Below the pieces are notes generated by a model. The model saw nothing but the letters and a program-made list of their open reading frames with translations. It was not told the DNA's origin and did no database searches. From NCBI RefSeq assembly GCF_003732275.1, contig NZ_MOBM01000021.1, positions 124,001 to 188,000 of the forward strand: a stretch of DNA of 64,000 nt, in the 5' to 3' direction. This stretch comes from Pseudomonas frederiksbergensis. Lineage in GTDB: Bacteria; Pseudomonadota; Gammaproteobacteria; Pseudomonadales; Pseudomonadaceae. Position 1 is the stretch's first letter. Every line of letters starts with the position of its first letter. Made by a program: the position numbers and the translations under genes. Positions 1 through 8,569 of the stretch are shown piece after piece.

Positions 1-50
1 ATGCGATTCAGGCGTTGCTGGATGAGTTGCAGGGTGAGTTGTTTGCCTGA
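1..50 (+). CDS. 3' end of an unidentified gene
   Basis: An open frame enters from the left edge (first full codon at base 3) and ends at TGA 48-50. The visible C-terminus reads AIQALLDELQGELFA, an amphipathic helical tail. This is too little to assign a family. It is followed at once by a repeat arm (59-70), which fits a real gene end. The converging gene on the other strand is the DedA/PAP2 protein. Confidence 0.5.
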   Translation, partial: AIQALLDELQGELFA

Positions 51-58
51 CGTGCGCT

Positions 59-117
59 AAAAGATCGCAGAAAATTGGCGTACACCCTGAAGGAGCTGCC
101 GAAGGCTGCGATCTTTT
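59..117. repeat. Decayed REP doublet, AAAAGATCGCAG class
   Basis: Outer arms AAAAGATCGCAG (59-70) and CTGCGATCTTTT (106-117) are inverted. The right copy is complete (GGAGCTGCCGAAGGCTGCG...), whereas the left copy keeps only its outer 12 bases. Full copies of the same class lie at 32642-32717 and 46121-46196. The repeat sits between two convergent gene ends. Confidence 0.75.
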
Positions 118-122
118 GATCT

Positions 123-1439
123 TCAGTACGCATACCTCAACATCGCATGCGGCATGTGCCTCAACACAAAGAAACCGAACAATGCCACCAATGAAGGCAA
201 CACCAGCCACCAGATTTTCGGCGGTATGGCGGTGAGCGAAGTCTGGCGTTGAGTCAGCCAAAGGCTGGCCGCACACACGCATGCCGCCAGCATCGCGCCG
301 GCCAGTACATCGGTCGGCCAGTGTGCGCCCAGGTACACCCGTGACAAGGCAATCGTCAGCGCCGGCAAGCAGCCCACCAATAACCAAGTCAGGCGCATGC
401 GCGGCGGTTGTCCGCGACCCGCCAGCACCGCGAGCGTCAAGAACAGCGCGAAAGAGCCCGAGGCATGGCCGCTGGGCATGCTGTAGCTGGTCAGTGGATC
501 ACTCAGCACTTCCGGGCGCACACGGGCGAAAAAGTGTTTGGTCGCGGTGTTGCCTAGCGCGGTGAACAGCAGGGTGCCGCCAGCGAAGAGCGCGTGTCGC
601 CATTGTCGTGCCAGCAACAGCAACACTGTCAGCAGGGCGCTGAGCATAAACATGTTGCGGAATTCACCGATCAGCGTGAACACCACGGCTACTTCATCGA
701 GCGCCGGGCTGCGGTGTTCCTGTATCAAGGTCATCAACCCCTGGTCGAGGGCGGTCAGGTGCGGATAGCCGATGAACAGACCGGCCAGGATCAGCAAACT
801 CAGGCTGGTAATCAGCACCGTGGCCTTGCGATGACGGCGCAGGCTGCTGTTGATGCTCAGCCCCACCATCACCGCGATACTGCCCGCGACGATCCCGGCC
901 TCAGGCCAGAAACCTTCCGGCAACGGCAAGCGAATGGCCGCTCCCGTGGCCCAGCCGGGCAGCAGATAGGCAACGCTCCAGCCCGCGGCAGCCAACAGGC
1001 TGACGACGGCGAAGCGCGGGAACGGCATGTCGAACATCCCGGCGACCATTGGCAGCATTGGTCGCAGCGGGCCGATAAAGCGTCCGACCAACAGGCTGGC
1101 GATGCCATAGCGCTGAAAATACGCCTCGGCGCCGGCCATCCATTCCGGGTGATGGCGCAACCCCGGCAGGCGACGGATGTTCTGGTGGAAATGTCGCCCT
1201 AAAAAGTACGAAACGATGTCGCCCAGCACACCGCCGAGGAAACCCAGCAGCAGCGTTTCACCCAATGGCAGCGCGCCACTGCCGGCCAGCACCGTCACGG
1301 CAAACAGCAACACCGTGCCAGGCACGATCAGTCCGACAATCGCCAGGCATTCCATACACGCCACTACGAACACTGCCGCGGCCAGCCATTGCGGATTGAC
1401 CGTCAACCAACCGGTCACGCTATCGAGCCATGGGCCCAT
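123..1439 (-). CDS. DedA / PAP2 phosphatase fusion membrane protein
   Basis: This 438-residue polytopic membrane protein joins two families. The N-terminal half (about 10-200) is DedA-like (SNARE-associated Golgi fold), with the motif GRFIGPLRPMLPMVAGMF near residue 120; DedA proteins are linked to lipid-carrier flipping and membrane homeostasis. The C-terminal half is a PAP2 acid phosphatase with its three signature elements visible: KHFFARVRP, SMPSGHAS and SRVYLGAHWPTD, so the phosphatase should be catalytically competent. The likely substrate is a lipid phosphate such as undecaprenyl pyrophosphate or phosphatidic acid; this is family knowledge. The fusion would place lipid flipping and dephosphorylation in one chain. 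It appears to be transcribed alone. Confidence 0.9.
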   Translation of the reverse strand: MGPWLDSVTGWLTVNPQWLAAAVFVVACMECLAIVGLIVPGTVLLFAVTVLAGSGALPLGETLLLGFLGGVLGDIVSYFLGRHFHQNIRRLPGLRHHPEWMAGAEAYFQRYGIASLLVGRFIGPLRPMLPMVAGMFDMPFPRFAVVSLLAAAGWSVAYLLPGWATGAAIRLPLPEGFWPEAGIVAGSIAVMVGLSINSSLRRHRKATVLITSLSLLILAGLFIGYPHLTALDQGLMTLIQEHRSPALDEVAVVFTLIGEFRNMFMLSALLTVLLLLARQWRHALFAGGTLLFTALGNTATKHFFARVRPEVLSDPLTSYSMPSGHASGSFALFLTLAVLAGRGQPPRMRLTWLLVGCLPALTIALSRVYLGAHWPTDVLAGAMLAACVCAASLWLTQRQTSLTAIPPKIWWLVLPSLVALFGFFVLRHMPHAMLRYAY

Positions 1440-1511
1440 AAAAACAACTCCATCGAATAATCAACCGGTCCCAAGGGACGAACACAATCTTCAAAACCCT
1501 ACAGATCCCAT

Positions 1512-1599
1512 GTGGGAGCGAGCCTGCTCGCGATAGCGGAGTGTCAGGCGACATCTACTTCGACGGTCAGTCTGCTATCGCGAGCAGGCTCGCTCCCAC
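1512..1599. repeat. REP doublet, GTGGGAGCGAGCCTGC class
   Basis: Two inverted 26-base copies (1512-1537 and 1574-1599) flank a 36-base unique centre. Each copy is itself a hairpin (GCGAGC...GCTCGC). It lies between the starts/ends of the DedA/PAP2 and mpg genes. This is the commonest REP class of the window. Confidence 0.92.
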
Positions 1600-1616
1600 C
1601 ATGGGTTTTCCAATAT

Positions 1617-2315
1617 TCAGGACAACAAAAAATAATCGCGACCTTCGACTTGCCCCCGGCGCAGCGGGTTACGCGTGCAGTAAAGTGCGTAAGCCGCATC
1701 AACAAAGCGGTACATCAAATGTTCGTCGCGCCCGTGGGGAATGCCCAGGCGTGTGGTCTGGATGATGTGGCCGGGCGCCGGCCCGACATCTTCCACCAGC
1801 AATACCTCATGGTCGAAGCGCTTGGCGTCCCAGACCGGCACCTTCAGCCCCAGCGCTTTGCAAAGCAGCGTCTGCCCGGCACACAGCTTTTGCGAGGGGC
1901 GAGGGCGGCCCTGAGCATCGGGATTGTTCAATAGCATCTGCGCCAGGCTCGCCGGCCCGCTCAGTTCGTCGACCCATGGATAGGCGGATTTGATCAGCAC
2001 TGCATTGCCCGGCCCCTGAGCGCTGAAGTTCAGGGAATCGCCGCCGCGGGCGTAATACATATAGATGTGGCCGCCATCCAGAAACAAAGCCTTACGCTTT
2101 TCTGTGTAGCCAAGGGAGGCGTGGCTGCCTTTTTCTTCGCAGTAATAGGCTTCGGTTTCGATGATCCGGGCACTGAGCCACAGGTCGCCGACTCGATGAC
2201 GGATGATTTTACCCAGTAAATCCCGGGCCAGCGTTTGCGCATCGCGGTCGAAAAATGCATCCGGCAGCCCCTTGGGCTGGCGCGTAGTGGATGCAGAAAC
2301 AGGCAGGTTGGTCAT
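1617..2315 (-). CDS. mpg: 3-methyladenine DNA glycosylase (AAG family)
   Basis: This 232-residue monofunctional glycosylase removes alkylated purines (3-methyladenine, hypoxanthine) in base excision repair. The family core is clear: LARDLLGKIIRH near the N-terminus, then SARIIETEAYY, whose Glu is the expected water-activating residue, and a C-terminal stretch DVGPAPGHIIQTTRLGIP. Length matches bacterial AAG proteins. It is divergent from proA, with about 190 bp between the starts, and is separated from DedA/PAP2 by a REP doublet, so it is probably its own transcription unit. Confidence 0.93.
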   Translation of the reverse strand: MTNLPVSASTTRQPKGLPDAFFDRDAQTLARDLLGKIIRHRVGDLWLSARIIETEAYYCEEKGSHASLGYTEKRKALFLDGGHIYMYYARGGDSLNFSAQGPGNAVLIKSAYPWVDELSGPASLAQMLLNNPDAQGRPRPSQKLCAGQTLLCKALGLKVPVWDAKRFDHEVLLVEDVGPAPGHIIQTTRLGIPHGRDEHLMYRFVDAAYALYCTRNPLRRGQVEGRDYFLLS

Positions 2316-2450
2316 GATGAACAGCGTTTATCAGGGCTGATTGAGTCGTGATCATAACAATATGCAGCTTAATCACGGCTGAACGTCGGCAAATTGCGCT
2401 CCATTTCGACCATCCGCCTGTCACCGCTGTTAGTCCCGGGACGCGACAGC

Positions 2451-2456
2451 TATAAT
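2451..2456 (+). promoter_or_regulatory. Sigma-70 -10 element for the proA operon
   Basis: A consensus TATAAT lies 49 bases before the proA ATG, in the mpg/proA divergent gap. The expected -35 position (about 2428-2433, TGTTAG) is weak. It is the only good candidate I see for driving the long + strand operon. Confidence 0.6.
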
Positions 2457-2504
2457 CTGCCGCTTTACTCTTTACCAAGACCTTAGCAAAGACCATTGCA
2501 GACC

Positions 2505-3776
2505 ATGACTGAGTCCGTTCTTGACTACATGACCCGTTTGGGTCGCGCCGCCCGCGAAGCTTCCCGCGTGATCGGCCGTGCCAGCACCGCGCAGAAAAAC
2601 CGCGCCTTGCAGTCGGCTGCCAATGCGCTGGACGCTGCGCGCGCCGAGCTCACCGCAGCCAATGAACTGGATTTGGCTGCCGGCCGCGCCAATGGTCTGG
2701 AGCCTGCTTTGCTGGAACGTCTGGCACTGACCCCGGAACGCATCGACGGCATGATCGTCGGTTTACGCCAGGTCGCGGCATTGCCGGACCCGGTTGGGGC
2801 GATCCGCGACATGAGCTATCGCCCGTCCGGTATCCAGGTCGGCAAGATGCGCGTGCCATTGGGCGTGATCGGGATCATCTACGAATCACGGCCGAACGTG
2901 ACCATTGATGCCGCCAGCCTGTGCCTGAAGTCCGGCAACGCGACCATCCTGCGTGGCGGCTCCGAGGCGATTCATTCCAACCGTGCGATTGCCGCCTGCA
3001 TCCAGCGCGGCCTGGCCGAGGCCGGTCTGCCGGCCGCCGTGGTGCAAGTGGTCGAAACCACTGACCGGGCCGCCGTCGGCGCGCTGATCACCATGCCCGA
3101 ATACGTCGACGTCATCGTGCCCCGCGGTGGCCGTGGCCTGATCGAACGGGTCAGTCGCGATGCCCGCGTACCCGTCATCAAGCACCTGGACGGCATCTGT
3201 CACGTCTACGTCAGTGCCCACGCCGATCTGCCGAAGGCCCAGCGCATCGCGTTCAACGCCAAGACTTATCGTTATGGCATCTGTGGCGCCATGGAAACCT
3301 TGCTGGTCGATCAGGCAGTCGCCAAGGAGTTCCTGCCGTCGATGGCTGCCCAGTTCCGCGAAAAAGGCGTCGAGCTGCGCGGTTGCGAGCGTACCCGGGC
3401 GGTCATCGAGGCCGTTGCGGCCACCGAAGATGACTGGCACACCGAATACCTGGCGCCGATCCTCTCGATCCGCGTGGTCGACGGTCTGGATCAGGCCATC
3501 GAGCACATTAACAAGTACGGCTCCCATCACACCGATTCGATCGTCAGCGAAAACCTGGCTGACACCCGGCGTTTCGTGGCTGAAGTCGATTCGTCTTCGG
3601 TCATGATCAATACCCCGACGTGCTTCGCCGATGGCTTCGAATACGGATTGGGTGCCGAGATTGGCATTTCTACTGATAAGCTGCACGCCCGCGGCCCGGT
3701 GGGCCTCGAAGGGCTGACCTGCGAGAAGTACATCGTGGTCGGTGACGGCCAGTTGCGCGGCCAGGAGTCGGTCTGA
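2505..3776 (+). CDS. proA: Gamma-glutamyl phosphate reductase
   Basis: The enzyme is the NADPH-dependent reductase that turns gamma-glutamyl phosphate into glutamate semialdehyde, the second step of proline synthesis. The aldehyde-dehydrogenase-like fold is recognisable: GVIGIIYESRPNVT, then CLKSGNATILRGGSEA, and the catalytic cysteine in YGICGAMETLLVD near residue 255. The in-frame TTG at 2496 is possible, but the ATG at 2505 gives the usual N-terminus MTESVLDYM and 423 residues. It heads the operon running to lipA; proB is not in the window. Confidence 0.96.
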   Translation: MTESVLDYMTRLGRAAREASRVIGRASTAQKNRALQSAANALDAARAELTAANELDLAAGRANGLEPALLERLALTPERIDGMIVGLRQVAALPDPVGAIRDMSYRPSGIQVGKMRVPLGVIGIIYESRPNVTIDAASLCLKSGNATILRGGSEAIHSNRAIAACIQRGLAEAGLPAAVVQVVETTDRAAVGALITMPEYVDVIVPRGGRGLIERVSRDARVPVIKHLDGICHVYVSAHADLPKAQRIAFNAKTYRYGICGAMETLLVDQAVAKEFLPSMAAQFREKGVELRGCERTRAVIEAVAATEDDWHTEYLAPILSIRVVDGLDQAIEHINKYGSHHTDSIVSENLADTRRFVAEVDSSSVMINTPTCFADGFEYGLGAEIGISTDKLHARGPVGLEGLTCEKYIVVGDGQLRGQESV

Positions 3777-3777
3777 C

Positions 3778-4467
3778 TTGGGCGACTTCGACCCGTCAGC
3801 CCAAGTGACCGCCAGCGAGCCCCAGCCTCGACGCATTGGCGTACTGGGCGGGACCTTCGACCCGGTGCATATTGGCCATTTGCGCGGTGCGCTGGAAGTC
3901 GCCGAATCGCTGGCGCTCGATGAGTTACGTCTGACACCCAGTGCCAGGCCACCTCATCGCGGTACGCCGCAGGTGTCGGCGAAGGACCGTCTGGCGATGG
4001 TCAAGTGCGCGGTGGCCGGTGTGCCACCGTTGGTGGTGGACGCCCGCGAATTGCAGCGGGACAAACCGTCCTACACCATCGACACCCTGGAACTGATGCG
4101 CGCCGAATTGGCCGCCCCAGACCAGGTTTTTCTACTTTTGGGCTGGGACGCATTTTGCGGCCTGCCCACTTGGCATCGCTGGGAAGAGTTGCTCCAGCAT
4201 TGCCACATCCTGGTGCTGCAACGCCCGGATGCCGACAGCGAACCGCCGGATGCCTTGCGCAATCTGTTGGCGGCACGCTCGGTGAGCGACCCGCTGGCCC
4301 TTAAAGGGCCGAGCGGACAGATTGCATTCGTCTGGCAGACGCCGCTCGCGGTATCCGCCACCCAGATCCGTCAACTGCTGGCCAGCGGTAAGTCGGTACG
4401 TTTCCTGGTGCCCGACGCGGTCCTGGCCTACATCGATGCGCACGGGCTTTACCGTGCGTCGAACTGA
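3778..4467 (+). CDS. nadD: Nicotinate-nucleotide adenylyltransferase
   Basis: NadD adenylates nicotinate mononucleotide to deamido-NAD, a late essential step of NAD synthesis. The nucleotidyltransferase signature GGTFDPVHIGHL lies near residue 20, and the second signature SATQIRQLL is near the C-terminus. There is no ATG: I chose TTG 3778 because AGGAG (3763-3767) lies 10 bases before it inside the end of proA; GTG 3805 is the alternative. The TTG start comes directly after the proA stop, suggesting translational coupling. Length (about 229) fits the family. Confidence 0.94.
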   Translation: MGDFDPSAQVTASEPQPRRIGVLGGTFDPVHIGHLRGALEVAESLALDELRLTPSARPPHRGTPQVSAKDRLAMVKCAVAGVPPLVVDARELQRDKPSYTIDTLELMRAELAAPDQVFLLLGWDAFCGLPTWHRWEELLQHCHILVLQRPDADSEPPDALRNLLAARSVSDPLALKGPSGQIAFVWQTPLAVSATQIRQLLASGKSVRFLVPDAVLAYIDAHGLYRASN

Positions 4468-4539
4468 AAAAGGGTGCGCTTCAAGGCACGTGAATGCGTG
4501 TATCGAAGCGCCCGAACATACGAGCAAAACGAGTTTTAT

Positions 4540-5034
4540 ATGACTGACAAAGACGTAAGCAAAGTAAAGCGCAAGGGCACGTTCAAGAGCGCCCCGCTGC
4601 CAGTAGAGGCACCAATCGGGCCGGAGCTGCGCGGTGAAGAGCTGGTCAAGGTTGCCGTAGCAGCCCTGGAAGACGTCAAGGCCCAGGATGTTCTGGTGAT
4701 CGACGTTCGTGAAAAGCAGAGCATCACTGATTTCATGATCATCGCTACCGGTACTTCCAACCGCCAGATCGGCGCGATGCTGGATAAGGTCCGCGAGGCG
4801 GTCAAGGCTCAGGGCGTCAAGCCGTTGGGTGAAGAAGGCAAGGGCGACAGCGACTGGGTGTTGCTGGACATGGACGACGTCATCGTACACATGATGACTG
4901 CCAGCGCTCGCCAGTTCTATGACCTGGAGCGTTTGTGGCAGGGTGCCGAGCAGAGCCGTGCCGGCAGCGCCGCGCACCACAGCCCGGAAAACACCCATGA
5001 GCATTTCATCAAGCTCAACAAAGACCAGCAATAA
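4540..5034 (+). CDS. rsfS: Ribosomal silencing factor RsfS
   Basis: RsfS (DUF143/Iojap family) binds ribosomal protein L14 and blocks joining of the two subunits in starvation. The conserved core is present: VKVAVAALEDVKAQDVLVIDV, then DFMIIATGTSNRQIGAM and GDSDWVLLDMDDVIVHMM. The ATG at 4540 gives the typical basic N-terminus MTDKDVSKVKRK; the frame stays open upstream, but that stretch looks non-coding. The C-terminal 30 residues beyond the fold are low-complexity. Its position between nadD and rlmH is the standard gammaproteobacterial order. Confidence 0.95.
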   Translation: MTDKDVSKVKRKGTFKSAPLPVEAPIGPELRGEELVKVAVAALEDVKAQDVLVIDVREKQSITDFMIIATGTSNRQIGAMLDKVREAVKAQGVKPLGEEGKGDSDWVLLDMDDVIVHMMTASARQFYDLERLWQGAEQSRAGSAAHHSPENTHEHFIKLNKDQQ

Positions 5035-5043
5035 GGGACCGCT

Positions 5044-5511
5044 GTGCGACTGCGACTGATCGCTGTCGGTTCACGCATGCCCAAATGGGTGGAAGAAGGC
5101 TGGCATGAATATGCCAAGCGTCTTCCATCCGAGCTGGCGCTGGAACTGGTGGAAATTCCGCTCAACACCCGCGGCAAGAACGCCGACGTGGCGCGCTTTA
5201 TCCGTCAGGAAGGCGAAGCCATGCTGGCCAAGGTCGGGCCGAATGAGCGCATTGTCACCCTCGAAGTCCACGGCAAGCCCTGGAGCACCGAGCAACTGGC
5301 GGTCGAACTCGATCGCTGGCGGCTGGACTCGCGCACGGTGAATTTCATGGTCGGCGGCCCCGAGGGGCTGGCGCCGGAAGTCTGTGCCCGGGCGGATCAA
5401 CGCTGGTCGTTATCACCGTTGACGTTGCCGCACCCACTGGTGCGGATTCTGATCGGCGAACAGCTGTATCGTGCCTGGACAGTGCTGTCCGGCCACCCTT
5501 ACCACAAGTAG
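5044..5511 (+). CDS. rlmH: 23S rRNA pseudouridine-1915 N3-methyltransferase
   Basis: RlmH is a small SPOUT-fold methyltransferase that modifies m3-pseudouridine 1915 in helix 69 of 23S rRNA on the assembled ribosome. The 155-residue length is exactly that of the family. The SAM-binding knot is visible: FMVGGPEGLAPEV and LPHPLVRILIGEQLYRAW. The start is GTG 5044, nine bases after the rsfS stop, with AAGGGAC as a weak ribosome site. Next to rsfS, it forms a ribosome-quality pair inside the cell-wall operon. Confidence 0.96.
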   Translation: MRLRLIAVGSRMPKWVEEGWHEYAKRLPSELALELVEIPLNTRGKNADVARFIRQEGEAMLAKVGPNERIVTLEVHGKPWSTEQLAVELDRWRLDSRTVNFMVGGPEGLAPEVCARADQRWSLSPLTLPHPLVRILIGEQLYRAWTVLSGHPYHK

Positions 5512-5521
5512 TTCTGCCCTC

Positions 5522-7417
5522 ATGTCCCAGCCGATCCGCATCAAGGACCACGAAAAAGACGCCCGTCTGGTGCGTGGCCGCGTCGTGTTCGGGGCCATTG
5601 CAGTGGTGACGCTGATTGGCGTGCTGATCGCGCGGTTGTATTTCCTTCAGGTGATCCAGTACGAGTACCACTCGACCCTGTCGGAAAACAACCGCGTCCA
5701 TGTGCAGCCGATTCCACCTACTCGTGGGTTGATCTTCGACCGCAATGGCGTGGTGGTGGCCGACAACCGGCCCAGCTTCAGCCTGAGCATGACCCGCGAA
5801 CGCTCCGGTGACTGGCAGCAAGTGCTCGACGTGATCGTCGAGGTGCTCGAGCTGACGCCCGAGGACCGGGTGATCTTCGAGAAGCGCATGCGTCAGGGGC
5901 GCCGGCCGTTCGAACCGGTGCCAATCCTGTTCGAGCTGACCGAAGAGCAGATCGCCCGCATCGCGGTGAACCAGTTCCGTCTGCCCGGTGTGGAAGTGGT
6001 CGCGCAACTGGTGCGTCATTACCCGCAGGGCGCGCACTTTGCGCACTCAGTGGGTTACATGGGGCGGATCAACGAGAAAGAGCTCAAGTCGCTCGATCCG
6101 GTGAGTTACAGCGGCACCCATCAAATTGGTAAAACCGGCATCGAGCGGTTCTACGAGCCCGAGCTGCACGGTCAGGTCGGTTACGAAGAAGTCGAGACCA
6201 ACGCCCGTGGCCGCGTGTTGCGGGTGCTCAAACGTACCGAGCCGATTTCCGGCAAGGACATCGTCCTGAGCCTGGACATCAAATTGCAGGAAGCCGCCGA
6301 AGCCGCGCTCGGCGGTCGTCGTGGCGCGGTAGTGGCGCTGGACCCGAAAACCGGCGAAGTCCTGGCGATGGTCAGTCAGCCGAGTTTTGACCCGAACCTG
6401 TTCGTCACCGGCATCAGTTTCAAAGCCTATTCCGAGTTGCGCGATTCCATCGACCGGCCACTGTTCAACCGCGTGTTGCGCGGTCTGTACCCGCCGGGCT
6501 CGACGATTAAACCGGCGGTGGCGATTGCCGGCCTGGATTCGGGCGTGGTCACCGCATCGACCCGGGTCTACGACCCTGGTTACTACCAACTGCCCAACTA
6601 TGATCACAAATACCGCAACTGGAACCGTACCGGCGACGGCTACGTTGATCTGGACACGGCGATCATGCGGTCCAATGACACCTACTTCTATGACCTGGCC
6701 CACAAGCTGGGGATCGATCGGCTGTCGGCGTACATGGGCAAGTTCGGCATCGGCCAGAAGGTTTCCCTGGACATGTTCGAAGAATCGCCGGGGCTGATGC
6801 CGTCCCGGGAATGGAAGCGCGCGACCCGTCGTCAGGCCTGGTTCCCGGGCGAAACGCTGATTCTCGGGATTGGACAGGGCTACATGCAATCAACACCCCT
6901 GCAACTGGCCCAGGCTACGGCGCTGGTGGCGAACAAGGGTGTCTGGAACCGTCCGCACCTGGCCAAGACCGTCGAAGGCGAGCGGCCGAAGGATGAAAAT
7001 CCGATGCCGGACATTGTCCTGCGTGACCCGTCGGACTGGACCAAGGTCAACCACGGGATGCAACAGGTGATGCACGGCGCCCGCGGTACGGCGCGCAAGG
7101 CATCCATTGGTGCGCAATACCGGATTGCCGGCAAAAGTGGTACGGCCCAGGTGGTCGCCATCAAGCAGGGCGAAAAATACGACCGCTCCAAGGTTCAGGA
7201 GCGTCACCGCGACCACGCCTTGTTCGTCGGCTTCGCGCCGGCCGACAACCCGCAAATCGTGGTGTCGGTGATGGTCGAGAACGGTGAGTCCGGTTCCGGC
7301 GTCGCCGCGCCAGTGGTGCGTCAAGTCATGGACGCCTGGCTCCTGGACCAGGACGGTCGACTGAAAGCCGAATACGCCAGCCCTATCAGTGCGGAGGCTA
7401 CGGCCCGTGAAGAGTAA
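5522..7417 (+). CDS. mrdA: Penicillin-binding protein 2 (elongation transpeptidase)
   Basis: PBP2 is the class B transpeptidase of the elongasome and works with RodA in rod-shape growth. One N-terminal membrane helix spans about residues 22-42. A dimerisation domain follows (TRGLIFDRNG), then the transpeptidase domain with active-site Ser327 in STIK, the SND motif (RSNDTY) and the KSG triad at about 538-540. The ATG at 5522 is ten bases after the rlmH stop; the longer frame runs back into rlmH and is unlikely. The 631-residue length is normal. The 3' end overlaps rodA by 11 bases. Confidence 0.97.
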   Translation: MSQPIRIKDHEKDARLVRGRVVFGAIAVVTLIGVLIARLYFLQVIQYEYHSTLSENNRVHVQPIPPTRGLIFDRNGVVVADNRPSFSLSMTRERSGDWQQVLDVIVEVLELTPEDRVIFEKRMRQGRRPFEPVPILFELTEEQIARIAVNQFRLPGVEVVAQLVRHYPQGAHFAHSVGYMGRINEKELKSLDPVSYSGTHQIGKTGIERFYEPELHGQVGYEEVETNARGRVLRVLKRTEPISGKDIVLSLDIKLQEAAEAALGGRRGAVVALDPKTGEVLAMVSQPSFDPNLFVTGISFKAYSELRDSIDRPLFNRVLRGLYPPGSTIKPAVAIAGLDSGVVTASTRVYDPGYYQLPNYDHKYRNWNRTGDGYVDLDTAIMRSNDTYFYDLAHKLGIDRLSAYMGKFGIGQKVSLDMFEESPGLMPSREWKRATRRQAWFPGETLILGIGQGYMQSTPLQLAQATALVANKGVWNRPHLAKTVEGERPKDENPMPDIVLRDPSDWTKVNHGMQQVMHGARGTARKASIGAQYRIAGKSGTAQVVAIKQGEKYDRSKVQERHRDHALFVGFAPADNPQIVVSVMVENGESGSGVAAPVVRQVMDAWLLDQDGRLKAEYASPISAEATAREE

Positions 7418-8552
7418 TTTCGATCGCATCCTCTCCAGCGAGGATGTGATGCGTCGCCGTGCGACGTTGCTGCAACGCATGCACATCGATGGCCCGTTGC
7501 TGATCCTGCTGTTGACCCTGGCTGCCGGCAGCCTGTTTGTGCTGTATTCGGCCAGCGGCAAAAGCTGGGATCTGCTGGCCAAGCAAGCCACTTCCTTCGG
7601 CATTGGCCTGGTATCGATGATCGTCATCGCCCAGTTCGAGCCGCGCTTCATGGCCCGTTGGGTGCCGGTCGGTTATGTGATTGGCGTGCTGTTGCTGGTG
7701 GTGGTGGATGTGATGGGCCACAACGCCATGGGGGCCACGCGCTGGATCAACATTCCCGGAGTGATCCGCTTCCAGCCCTCGGAATTCATGAAGATCCTGA
7801 TGCCGGCAACCATCGCCTGGTACCTGTCCAAGCGCACCTTGCCGCCGCAGCTCAAGCATGTGGGTGTCAGTCTGTTTCTGATCGGACTGCCATTCATCCT
7901 GATCGTGCGCCAGCCCGACCTCGGCACTTCGCTGCTTATTCTCGCCGGTGGCGCGTTCGTTCTGTTCATGGGCGGCCTGCGCTGGCGCTGGATTCTCAGC
8001 GTGATTGCCGCGGCTGTGCCGGTGGCGGTCGGCATGTGGTACTTCATCATGCACGACTACCAGAAGCAGCGAATCCTCACCTTCCTCGACCCCGAGAGCG
8101 ATCCGCTGGGCACAGGCTGGAACATCATTCAGTCGAAAGCGGCCATCGGTTCCGGCGGCGTGTTCGGTAAAGGCTGGCTGCTCGGTACCCAGTCGCACCT
8201 GGACTTCCTGCCGGAAAGCCACACCGACTTCATTATTGCGGTAATGGGCGAAGAGTTTGGCCTGGTAGGTATCTGCGCACTGTTGCTGATTTATCTGCTG
8301 TTGATCGGTCGCGGCCTGGTGATTACCGCCCAGGCTCAGACATTGTTTGGCAAATTGCTCGCGGGCAGCCTGACCATGACGTTTTTTGTTTACGTTTTCG
8401 TCAACATCGGTATGGTCAGTGGCCTGTTGCCGGTTGTGGGGGTGCCGTTGCCGTTCATTAGCTACGGAGGCACTTCGCTGGTGACGCTACTGTCAGCGTT
8501 TGGGGTTTTGATGTCGATCCATACCCATCGCAAGTGGATCGCACAGGTTTGA
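7407..8552 (+). CDS. rodA: Rod-shape peptidoglycan glycosyltransferase RodA
   Basis: RodA is the SEDS-family glycosyltransferase that polymerises lipid II for side-wall growth, paired with PBP2. About ten hydrophobic helices are visible. SEDS signatures include FQPSEFMK, RQPDLGTSLL, LPESHTDFI and the closing PFISYGGTSL. The start is GTG 7407, preceded by GGAGG (7393-7397) inside mrdA, so translation is probably coupled; ATG 7449 would shorten the cytoplasmic N-terminus. Length is 381 residues from the GTG. Confidence 0.96.
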   Translation: MKSNFDRILSSEDVMRRRATLLQRMHIDGPLLILLLTLAAGSLFVLYSASGKSWDLLAKQATSFGIGLVSMIVIAQFEPRFMARWVPVGYVIGVLLLVVVDVMGHNAMGATRWINIPGVIRFQPSEFMKILMPATIAWYLSKRTLPPQLKHVGVSLFLIGLPFILIVRQPDLGTSLLILAGGAFVLFMGGLRWRWILSVIAAAVPVAVGMWYFIMHDYQKQRILTFLDPESDPLGTGWNIIQSKAAIGSGGVFGKGWLLGTQSHLDFLPESHTDFIIAVMGEEFGLVGICALLLIYLLLIGRGLVITAQAQTLFGKLLAGSLTMTFFVYVFVNIGMVSGLLPVVGVPLPFISYGGTSLVTLLSAFGVLMSIHTHRKWIAQV

Positions 8553-8569
8553 ATAAGGTGAAGATTTTA